The position numbers and the translations under genes are program-made. The notes under the pieces are model-generated. The model saw nothing but the letters and a program-made list of their open reading frames with translations, was not told where the DNA came from and did not search any database. Source: Candidatus Omnitrophota bacterium (lineage in GTDB: Bacteria > Omnitrophota > Koll11 > Tantalellales > Tantalellaceae). Taken from it: a DNA stretch of 25,313 nt. Shown one piece after another: positions 1-6,250 of this stretch (its first letter is position 1; each line of letters starts with the position of its first letter). Location of the stretch: the NCBI GenBank assembly GCA_015231715.1, contig JADGBB010000019.1, forward strand, positions 1-25,313. Direction: 5' to 3'.

Positions 1-143
1 TTTGCGAATTGTACTCCTTTAATGAGTACAGCTTCTCTGAATTCTTCAAGCGTAATGGAATACGTGGTCCAAGTATCAATTATGGATCTGACCTTATCGT
101 TCCATTCAACATTTAGTCTACCAGGTATTTCATAAACTCGCAT
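1..143 (-). CDS. N-terminal part of a hypothetical protein (runs off the window)
   Basis: A minus-strand reading frame starts with ATG at 141-143 and is open to the window edge, giving 47 codons. The protein begins MRVYEIPGRLNVEWNDKVR and continues with a helical, acidic segment. A good ribosome binding site (AAAGGAG, seven bases before the ATG) supports the start. No catalytic motif, signal peptide or membrane segment is visible in this part. The start resembles small soluble bacterial proteins of unknown function, possibly of STAS-like fold, but that is only a weak impression. The gene is cut by the window, so its length and family cannot be judged. Confidence 0.7.
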   Translation of the reverse strand, partial: MRVYEIPGRLNVEWNDKVRSIIDTWTTYSITLEEFREAVLIKGVQFA

Positions 144-206
144 TAACGTCTCCTTTTTAACACATTATACCTAAATAAAATCGGAATAGCAAAAAGGATC
201 AATGAG

Positions 207-294
207 AAGTTTTGGGGTCATAAGTTTTGAAGTTTTGGGGTCAAAGTTTTAAGTTTTGGGGTTAAGTTTTGGGGTTAAGTAAGTTTTGGGGTCA
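207..294 (+). repeat. Array of AAGTTTTGGGGT(C/T) units
   Basis: Five copies of AAGTTTTGGGGT start at 207, 230, 251, 264 and 281, with irregular spacing of 13 to 23 bases. Three copies continue with CA and two with TA. Only the last copy (281) and the copy at 397 continue into the full palindrome GGGTCAGACCC. The unequal spacing and absence of distinct spacers exclude a CRISPR array. The cluster looks like repeated truncation or nested arrival of a REP-like element end. It lies 60 bases upstream of the truncated minus-strand gene. Confidence 0.85.
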
Positions 295-511
295 GACCCG
301 TAATTAGTAAATAAGCCTAAGGTTAAGGGCAGGACAACTGTGAGGCAGGGATCTGCCGAACAGTTTCCCGGACAGGCACAGCGACGGAATGAGTGCAAGT
401 TTTGGGGTCAGACCCGTAATTAGTAAATAAGCCTAAGGTTAAGGGCAGGACAACTGTGAGGCAGGGATCTGCCGAACAGTTGCCATGACAGGCACAGCGA
501 CGGAATGAGTG
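281..511 (+). repeat. Tandem duplication of a 116-bp structured repeat unit
   Basis: Unit A (281-396) and unit B (397-511) are nearly identical; I count three mismatches, all in the stretch ending the hairpin (366-370 against 482-486). Each unit opens with AAGTTTTGGGGTCAGACCC. It then carries a hairpin, at 336-365 in A and 452-481 in B: AACTGT, GA, GGCAG, loop GGAT, CTGCC, GA, ACAGTT. The symmetric GA/GA positions could form sheared tandem G-A pairs if transcribed. Each unit ends CAGCGACGGAATGAGTG. No reading frame of note is present. Together with 144-280 and 512-592, this non-coding stretch is otherwise empty apart from a possible promoter at 553-582. Confidence 0.9.
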
Positions 512-552
512 AAATGGGAGGGGAATTTTTATTTCCTAATATAGATATCTAT

Positions 553-582
553 TTGCAAGGATCTCCATTTATGATGTAAAAT
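553..582 (+). promoter_or_regulatory. Possible promoter of the methyltransferase relic
   Basis: TTGCAA (553-558) and TAAAAT (577-582) are separated by 18 bases on the plus strand. They lie just before the ATG at 593, so a transcript would have almost no leader. No Shine-Dalgarno sequence precedes that ATG. The match is moderate and the downstream gene is broken, so this may be inactive. Confidence 0.35.
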
Positions 583-592
583 ACTTTTTGTT

Positions 593-1224
593 ATGACAAC
601 TAACAAACAAATAAAGAATATCTATTCCTTGATAGTTAAAAAATATGCCAAAGTAAATACTATTCTAACGCTGGGGATAGACGCATATTGGAGAAAAGTT
701 GCGGCTAAGACCATGATGAGCATTGGAGGTGACCTTTGGCTTGATGTTTGCTGCGGTACTGGCGACTTAACTTGGCTACTGGCAAAAAATCGTTTTTATA
801 AAAAAAAATCTGTTTTTCTCAGTCTGATGCATGTCATCTCCCTTATGAAGATAACTTTTTCGATCAAGTAGTGATCTCTTTCGCAACCCGCAATGTAGGA
901 GCCTCAAAAAATGGGCTTATTCCATATTTTAAAGAATTTCTCCGAATCTTAAAGCCCGGTGGTACCTTTATCAATTTGGAGACTAGCCAACCTAAAAATT
1001 TACTAATAAAAAAGCTCTTCCATTTTTACGCAGGAACCCTACTTCCTGTTTTGGGTTATTTGTTATCAGGAGAAAAATCTCCTTATCGCTTTCTCTCTTC
1101 TACAATGATCAGTTTTTTGGATTCCGAACAATTAAAAAGCAAACTTTTGAAGGCTGGTTTTAATCAAGTTGAAGTTAAATCATTAACTTGTGGAATATGT
1201 GCTTTACACATAGCTAAAAAATAG
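593..1224 (+). pseudogene. Broken UbiE/MenG-type quinone C-methyltransferase
   Basis: Two frames together spell a class I SAM-dependent methyltransferase of the UbiE/MenG family, which methylates demethylmenaquinone or the ubiquinone ring. The first part (593 to about 808) has the N-terminal YAKVNTILTLG region and SAM motif I, LDVCCGTGDLTWLLAK. The second part, in another frame, resumes with DACHLPYEDNFFDQVVISFATRNVG, LRILKPGGTF and the C-terminal YRFLSSTMISFLDSEQLKSK block, ending at TAG 1222-1224. Two lesions are visible. A 9-A run at 800-808 would need one more A to restore the frame. About 25 residues normally found between motif I and the DA-LP motif, including the acidic residue that binds the SAM ribose, are missing. 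The frameshift alone could be a homopolymer error; the internal deletion could not. It is one of only two plus-strand genes here. Confidence 0.85.
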
Positions 1225-1225
1225 C

Positions 1226-1285
1226 TTTTGGGGTCAGGCACGGACATAGGACATAAGCCTTACTTTCATTACCCGAAACAACTGT
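1226..1285 (+). repeat. Degenerate GGGGTCAGG-type repeat behind the methyltransferase relic
   Basis: TTTTGGGGTCAGGCACGG begins two bases after the stop codon at 1224 and is followed by GACATAAGCCTTA. This resembles the AATAAGCCTAAGG part of the 116-bp units at 281-511 and the CAGGCACAGCGACGG part of the same units, but in a different order and degraded. It marks another member of the repeat family seated directly behind a reading frame. Confidence 0.6.
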
Positions 1286-1289
1286 AGTG

Positions 1290-1600
1290 TCAATAATTTT
1301 GGACACTTTTATATTCGAGCTCATTGATTTTTTCAGGCACTATTCCTTCTGGCTGACATATCCTTTCGGAATATTTCAATATTCCATACACCCAGTAATC
1401 CACCCTCCGCTCGTTCTTGAAATATTCCTGTGTTTTATACGTCTTCGTATCTCTTCTAACTCTCTTTCAATGTGATTTGTCGTACTAATAAATTTTCGAT
1501 CTTCCAAATAATTGTAAAACGTTAATGTTTTGCCAAAATCTTTCGCAAACAATTTAACCGCCTTCTTCTCATCTTCTTCCCATTTACGAAAAAGGAGGAC
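1290..1600 (-). pseudogene. C-terminal remnant of a transposase (IS256/MULE-like)
   Basis: Read on the minus strand, 1600 to 1290 encodes FRKWEEDEKKAVKLFAKDFG, then TTNHIERELEEIRRR, then (after a one-base frameshift near 1440) KTQEYFKNERRVDYWVYGILK, with TGA at 1290-1292. The T-N-x-I-E-R-x-x-x-x-x-R-R-R arrangement followed by F-x-N-E is the usual C-terminal end of IS256/Mutator-type transposases. There is no N-terminal two thirds and no upstream start. The sequence GTGTCAATAATTTTGGACAC at 1287-1306 directly after the stop is a probable remnant of the element's terminal repeat. The remnant is cut off on its other side close to the IS110-family insertion. Family assignment is moderate; the pseudogene status is secure. 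Confidence 0.7.
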
Positions 1601-1637
1601 TTTTACTTAATTCTAGTTTCGGGGTCTGATAATCATG

Positions 1638-1647
1638 AAAGAGGCAC
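1638..1647 (+). repeat. Left subterminal inverted repeat of the IS1111-type element
   Basis: AAAGAGGCAC here is the exact reverse complement of GTGCCTCTTT at 3155-3164. The pair lies slightly inside the element ends, the hallmark that separates the IS1111 group from the other IS110-family elements. Confidence 0.85.
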
Positions 1648-1652
1648 CTCAC

Positions 1653-1674
1653 ATATACCTCGCGTGAGGTATAT
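1653..1674 (+). promoter_or_regulatory. Hairpin in the left end of the IS
   Basis: ATATACCTC (1653-1661), loop GCGT, GAGGTATAT (1666-1674): a perfect 9-bp stem with a four-base loop in the leader before the transposase. It could limit read-through of outside transcripts into the transposase, or be part of the donor site. The function is inferred; the structure is directly visible. Confidence 0.6.
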
Positions 1675-1729
1675 TAGATAGTGAAGTAAGTAGACAGAAT
1701 TGTCCCTATCTAAAACAAGGAGGTGCCCC

Positions 1730-2749
1730 ATGGGTCAATTATACGGTGCAATTGATCTGCATTCAACAAATAGTTATTGTGGTGTTACGGATGAAAATGA
1801 TAATTGGATAAAGCACAAAAGGTTGCGTAACCGGATAGAAGATATTGAAGAATTTTTTAATCCGTACAAAGATAATATTAGCTCAATAGGAATAGAATCG
1901 ACATACAATGGATATTGGTTAATTGATGGTCTTATGGAAAAAGGGTATGTAATGAAATTGGGTAATCCCTCACAAATGGGCAATTACAGTAATTTAAAAG
2001 ACCAAAATGATAAAACAGATACAAAGTGGTTGGCAAAAATGTTACGTTTAGGAATTTTTCCTGAAAGCTATATATATCCGAAAGAAGAACGACCGGTAAG
2101 AGATCTTCTACGTAAAAGAATGTTATTTGTGAGTACAAAGATGAAGATAAACAACAGTATAGATAATCAATTCCAGACATGGCTTAACACAAAAATAAGT
2201 CAAAAAGATTTGTTGGAGCTTACTGCTGAAGAATTGGAGCAATTGTTTCATCAGAAGTCTCTGTGTTTATCTGCCAAATCGAGTATTGATATAATAGCAA
2301 CTATAGACAAACAAATAGATTTGATCGGTAAAGAAGTGTATAAACAAGTAAAAGAAACATCTACGATGAAAAGAATGATGAAGTTGCCGGGGATAGGTAA
2401 AATATTGGGGATTACAATTTTATTTGAATCAGGAGAGCTGGATAGATTTAAAAGCATGAAGAATTATGTTTCGTATTGTCGGTTGGTGGAATCAAAAAAA
2501 ACAAGTAACAATAAGAAAAAAGGCAAGGGAAACAGTAAGTGTGGAAATAAATTTTTAAGATGGGCTTATGCCGAAGCTGCTGTACACGCACTGAAATATG
2601 AAAAGATAAACAAGTATTATCAGCGGTTAAAACAAAAAAAGAACGCCCCAAAGGCAATGGCAATTATTGCTAGTAAAATTGCCCGTATAACTTATAAGAC
2701 AATGACGGATGAAAATTTTGTATATGAACATGAAAAATTATTTCAATAG
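1730..2749 (+). CDS. IS110-family (IS1111-type) transposase
   Basis: This 339-aa DEDD recombinase moves its element by RNA-guided strand exchange without conventional terminal repeats. The N-terminal RuvC-like domain (Pfam DEDD_Tnp_IS110) shows the acidic residues in YGAIDLHSTN (first Asp), IGIESTYNGYW (Glu) and KDQNDKTDTKWLAKML (the two Asp). The C-terminal Transposase_20 domain starts with MKLPGIGKILGITILFESGE, a helix-hairpin-helix-like stretch, and carries the catalytic-serine region NSKCGNKFLRWAYAEAA. The length is normal for the family and the frame is intact, so the element may be active. The ATG at 1730 is chosen because AAGGAGGTG lies at 1717-1725; a TTG ten codons upstream has no such site. 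It has its own plus-strand direction, opposite to the host genes downstream. Confidence 0.95.
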   Translation: MGQLYGAIDLHSTNSYCGVTDENDNWIKHKRLRNRIEDIEEFFNPYKDNISSIGIESTYNGYWLIDGLMEKGYVMKLGNPSQMGNYSNLKDQNDKTDTKWLAKMLRLGIFPESYIYPKEERPVRDLLRKRMLFVSTKMKINNSIDNQFQTWLNTKISQKDLLELTAEELEQLFHQKSLCLSAKSSIDIIATIDKQIDLIGKEVYKQVKETSTMKRMMKLPGIGKILGITILFESGELDRFKSMKNYVSYCRLVESKKTSNNKKKGKGNSKCGNKFLRWAYAEAAVHALKYEKINKYYQRLKQKKNAPKAMAIIASKIARITYKTMTDENFVYEHEKLFQ

Positions 2750-3060
2750 TTGAAAGTGCCGGGAAAACATGAGCCGAAGTGGGGTAAGAATAGAATCGAG
2801 GGTCTGATTGGATATGTTTTCCGGGTTATTTTGGTATTTGTTGGGAGTATATTCTGCCCGACTCATGAACCGACATGGGGTTGTTGGTCTTGTAAAAGAT
2901 CAAACGTTATTCTAGTCTGAATGGACATGAGTCGGAACCAAAGATTTTTTGGAGAGCTATAAGCTCAGGGTATTAGTTCAGAAATAGGATAATACCATAA
3001 CCGGATGGGTGACTGGTGCAGTTATCTCAATAGCTGTAACCGAAGATAAAAAGATGGACG
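2750..3060 (+). ncRNA. Candidate bridge RNA / seekRNA of the IS1111-type element
   Basis: The IS1111 group is known to encode its guide RNA between the transposase stop and the right end. This 3' end is full of helices. Hairpin 1 pairs 2762-2770 with 2814-2822 (9 bp). Hairpin 2 pairs 2858-2867 with 2926-2935 (10 bp perfect), with an inner TCTT/AAGA helix at 2888-2899. GAGCT/AGCTC lies at 2954-2966, GGTATTA/TAATACC at 2969-2996 and ACTG/CAGT at 3012-3022. In the loops, GGGTCTGA (2800-2807) equals the left target half (1622-1629) and ATGGGGT (2875-2881) is complementary to the right half (3172-3178). ATGGGTGA (3005-3012) equals the right donor end (3165-3172), and TTATC (3022-3026) is complementary to GATAA at 1628-1632. 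Exact RNA ends, the fold and guide assignments are inference. Confidence 0.65.
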
Positions 3061-3147
3061 CAGAAACTTTTTAATAAGAGTGTGATGCATAATAGCATGA
3101 ATGTTGTTGTTAGTTCGCAATGTGAACGAATGGACAGGTTTATTTAC

Positions 3148-3172
3148 TTGACGTGTGCCTCTTTATGGGTGA
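3148..3172 (+). promoter_or_regulatory. Right half of a split junction promoter
   Basis: TTGACG (3148-3153) near the right end is an outward-facing -35 box. If the element circularises at the shared TGA, it is joined by exactly 17 bases (3154-3170) to GATAAT (1628-1633 in the left end), giving TTGACG-N17-GATAAT, with the transposase downstream. Junction promoters of this sort are known for circular IS110-family intermediates. In the linear insertion the -35 box faces the tail of the minus-strand RND gene, where no -10 box is evident. Confidence 0.7.
3155..3164 (+). repeat. Right subterminal inverted repeat of the IS1111-type element
   Basis: GTGCCTCTTT, the exact complement of the left repeat at 1638-1647. 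It lies between the split -35 box and the right element edge. Confidence 0.85.
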
Positions 3173-3184
3173 CCCCATTGTCGT

Positions 3185-6100
3185 TTATTTTCTTTTTTTT
3201 AAAGAACCTACCATTCTTTCGGTGAGATAGAATATTACCGGGGTGTATAGAAAGGTGAATAGTATTGATGCTGTCATCCCTCCTATGATCACTCCTGCCA
3301 TGGAGTATTTTAGCGGCGAGATCATGTAAAACTGCGGGACGACACCTAGTATTATGGCTATGGATGTCATTAGTATGGCTTTGAACTTTTCATCAGCTCC
3401 TGCCCATAGGGCTTCCTTTAATTCCATGCCTTCATCAAGTTTTAACATGGTGTAATCCAGTAACAATATGGAATTGTTTACAACAAGTCCTACAAGCATT
3501 ATTATTCCCAGCATTGAAGCTATATTAAAAGATATTCCTGAAAAGAAGAACATTACAAATACACCTATGAAAGACGTAGCTATTGATATTACTATTGATA
3601 TCGGTCTTGAAAGTGAATTCAGTATCGCGCATAAAAGCATGAACGTAAGTATAACAGCCAACAAGAAAGCTTTACCTGTTTCAGCATTTGATTCATCCTG
3701 GTCCTCAGCCATCCCGACAAAGTTGTATCCGTATCCTTCGGGAAGATCAAGATCGGCAAATTTTTTGTCGATCATTGTCCTTACTTCTCCTAAAGCTCCT
3801 TTACCTAATGTACCTTCAAGTTTTATTATTCTTACTCTGTCTCTATGTTTGATCTGCGGGACGGCTTTATCATAAACTAAATCACCTAGCTCAGTTATAG
3901 GTATCATCCCTTTTCTTGTAATTATGTCTATCTCTCCGATATCCTCAAGCGTTTGTGTGTACGAGTCATCCAGTTCGACATTTATTTTATATTCCTCGCC
4001 GTTTTCTTTAAATCTATTTGAATCATCGCCGTAAATAGATGTCCTTAACATATACCCCACTGCAGCATTCGTAACACCGTATTCTGTAAGCTTTTCCTGG
4101 TTCGGGATAAACTTTATCTCTTTTTTGGGTTTCTTATATGATGATATGATCGTAGTGAAATATCCGCTTTCTAAAAGTATCCTTCGCATCTGGTCAGAAT
4201 TTTTTATTAGTTGTTCATAATCAATACCGTAAATATTTATTGAAACATCCGCTTCCCATCTTTTAGTTCTCGTTACACTCATCTCAGCATCCGGTATCTT
4301 AGCGACAAAAGGTAACAGTTCATTTATTATTTCTTTATCGCTTCTGTCTCTTTGCTCAAAAGGAACTAATGTGATTTTTACATTACAATTTTCGACACCG
4401 TTATCACCGATATTTGTAAGATAACTTTTCATCTCGGGTATCGTTGCGACCCGTTCCTCTATATATTTTGCTGTTTCCAGTGTTTTTTCGACAGTCGAGC
4501 CTTGAGGCATAACAGCTGAAATATTTATTTCGTCCTGATCATAACTTGGATAAAAATCATTATCGATATACGGCATAATGAATTTTAGTGACCAAAAAAG
4601 AATAAATATAGTCAATATCGTTATGACCGGGTGTTTCAATGTAGCATTGAAAATGACTTTGTATTCTTTTTTTATCGCTTTAACCGTGATATCTAATCCT
4701 CCGACTATCCACATAAATGGGTTGTAGCGTTTTTTCTTTATATTTTTCTCAGGACTATCTTTAGTCATTAATATCGCGCATAACATAGGTGTCAATGTAA
4801 ATGAGTTTATAAGTGAAAATATTGTGGCATAAACTACGGTAAAACCGAAAGATCTCATGAACTCACCGACAATACCCCCCATCATAGCTATCGGTGTAAA
4901 AACCACAAGATTAGTACCGGTTGAGGCAAGTACTGCGACAGCAACTTCTTTTGTTCCGGATATCGCCGCTTCCACAGGATCATCGCCTTTCTCCAGATGT
5001 TTAAGAACATTCTCTATAATAACGATAGCGTTAGCTATCAAAGTTCCCAAACAAGTCGCAATAGCTAAAAGCGTCATTGAGTTGATTGTAAATCCCGATG
5101 CTGATACTAAAGCCATTGTGGATATAACCGATGTCGGTATTACAATAGCCGCTATAAAAGTTATTTTTGTTCTCCCTGTAAAGACAAAAAGGATAATGAC
5201 AGTAAGCAGGATTCCAAGAAATATGTTTGATATAGTATCATCTGTCTCTTCTACAATATTATCTGTAGTGTCGCTTGCTATTTCAAGCGTCATCCCTTCC
5301 GGAAGAAGCTTATTAAGCTCCGGAAGTTTTATTTTCATTTGTTTTGATATTTTAACCGCGTTGCCGTCAGATACTTTTTTTACGGATAAGCCGACAGCGT
5401 CTTTATCGTTAAATCTCGCGTATGAATTCACTTTTTTGAAGCTGTCGCGGGCTTCGGCTATATCTTTAATTTTTAGAGATATACCGTCACGAGAAGTAAT
5501 AAGCGACTCATTTATAGAATCAACATTTTCAAATTCGCCTACGAACCTAACACTTGTTGATACTTTTTTACTTTCTAGCGTACCGCTCGGAATATTATTA
5601 TTAGTTGATTTAATTCTTTCGACTATATCGTAAATAGTTATATAGTTCTGCCTCATTAGAGCAGGATCGGGAACGACATTTATTTGTCTTTCACTGCCCC
5701 CATAGATATCGATCTTTGCTACACCATCAATAGCGGAAAGTTTAGCTTTTAATTTTTTATCGGCATATTCATAAAGCTCTGTTGAATTATGTGTTGAACT
5801 TGATAAGATCAGTTCCATTACCGGTTCCATCAACGGGTCATATTTTTCAATAATTGGTTTTTCAATATTATCCGGAAGATTATTTAGTATCCCCTCTACT
5901 TTATCTTTAACTTCTATCGACTTAATATTGACGTCAGTGCCAAGAAAAAATTCGATATAAACAAAACCGAAATTTTCATATGAATCACTGCGTATCATTT
6001 TTATAGAAGATATTTCCGAAACAGCGTCTTCTATTTCATTAACGACCTGAGTTTCTACCTCTAAAGGCGTTGCTCCGGGATACACGATATTTATTGTTAC

Positions 6101-6226
6101 TATCGGAAAATCAATTTTAGGATCAGCTTCAACAGGAAGTTCGAAATATGCGACTATTCCCAAAATAACAAAAAACAGAACGAACATTACTGTCGTTATC
6201 GGCCTTTTTACAAAAAATTCAATCAT
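3185..6226 (-). CDS. RND-family efflux pump, inner-membrane permease (HAE1/AcrB-like)
   Basis: This 1013-aa protein is a full-length RND permease: an N-terminal membrane helix (FFVKRPITTVMFVLFFVILG), the periplasmic porter part with YPGATPLEVETQV, a second helix bundle near residues 335-500, a second porter part and a final helix bundle from about 850. It should be the proton-driven inner-membrane component of a tripartite exporter of drugs, detergents or lipids. The TM4 motif that normally reads G-x-x-V-D-D-A-I-V reads GTLIANAIVIIENV here, so Ala398 and Asn399 replace the Asp pair that carries protons in AcrB. At the TM10 Lys site, Asn917 (GLVVNNSIL) is found. The frame is intact and long, so it is not simply decayed. 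It is the last gene of the tetR-tolC-adaptor-RND operon, 24 bases after the adaptor. The substrate cannot be read from sequence. Confidence 0.93.
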   Translation of the reverse strand: MIEFFVKRPITTVMFVLFFVILGIVAYFELPVEADPKIDFPIVTINIVYPGATPLEVETQVVNEIEDAVSEISSIKMIRSDSYENFGFVYIEFFLGTDVNIKSIEVKDKVEGILNNLPDNIEKPIIEKYDPLMEPVMELILSSSTHNSTELYEYADKKLKAKLSAIDGVAKIDIYGGSERQINVVPDPALMRQNYITIYDIVERIKSTNNNIPSGTLESKKVSTSVRFVGEFENVDSINESLITSRDGISLKIKDIAEARDSFKKVNSYARFNDKDAVGLSVKKVSDGNAVKISKQMKIKLPELNKLLPEGMTLEIASDTTDNIVEETDDTISNIFLGILLTVIILFVFTGRTKITFIAAIVIPTSVISTMALVSASGFTINSMTLLAIATCLGTLIANAIVIIENVLKHLEKGDDPVEAAISGTKEVAVAVLASTGTNLVVFTPIAMMGGIVGEFMRSFGFTVVYATIFSLINSFTLTPMLCAILMTKDSPEKNIKKKRYNPFMWIVGGLDITVKAIKKEYKVIFNATLKHPVITILTIFILFWSLKFIMPYIDNDFYPSYDQDEINISAVMPQGSTVEKTLETAKYIEERVATIPEMKSYLTNIGDNGVENCNVKITLVPFEQRDRSDKEIINELLPFVAKIPDAEMSVTRTKRWEADVSINIYGIDYEQLIKNSDQMRRILLESGYFTTIISSYKKPKKEIKFIPNQEKLTEYGVTNAAVGYMLRTSIYGDDSNRFKENGEEYKINVELDDSYTQTLEDIGEIDIITRKGMIPITELGDLVYDKAVPQIKHRDRVRIIKLEGTLGKGALGEVRTMIDKKFADLDLPEGYGYNFVGMAEDQDESNAETGKAFLLAVILTFMLLCAILNSLSRPISIVISIATSFIGVFVMFFFSGISFNIASMLGIIMLVGLVVNNSILLLDYTMLKLDEGMELKEALWAGADEKFKAILMTSIAIILGVVPQFYMISPLKYSMAGVIIGGMTASILFTFLYTPVIFYLTERMVGSLKKRK

Positions 6227-6250
6227 CTCACCCTCGCTATTTATATCGGT

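Larger units (their letters stand above)
1630..3172 (+). mobile_element. Complete IS110-family element, IS1111 type
   Basis: The element carries one transposase gene (1730-2749), a 100-bp left end and a 423-bp right end. TGA occurs at both edges (1627-1629 and 3170-3172), and removing one copy with the intervening DNA restores GGGGTCTGACCCC, a perfect palindrome. Ten-bp subterminal inverted repeats, AAAGAGGCAC at 1638-1647 and its complement at 3155-3164, sit 8 and about 5 bases inside the edges. That asymmetric subterminal placement and the long 3' non-coding end are typical of the IS1111 group, which has no true terminal repeats. I place the boundary at the shared TGA; it could be off by one to three bases because the TGA is common to both sides. 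Confidence 0.85.

Noticed and set aside
207..294. Short regular-looking repeats that might be a CRISPR array
   Set aside because: Units are only 12-14 bases, spacing varies from 13 to 23, and there are no unique spacers or cas genes.
281..511. 116-bp direct repeats as attachment sites of an excised element
   Set aside because: The copies are directly adjacent with nothing between them and carry repeat-family motifs, so tandem duplication explains them better.
1700..1729. TTG start ten codons upstream for the IS transposase
   Set aside because: The ATG at 1730 has AAGGAGGTG at the right distance, and MGQLYGAIDLH is the natural family N-terminus.
4857..5633. Long plus-strand open frame opposite the RND gene
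   Set aside because: It is a mirror of the RND coding sequence with Ser/Thr/Ile-biased composition and no ribosome binding site; the RND frame has clear family motifs.
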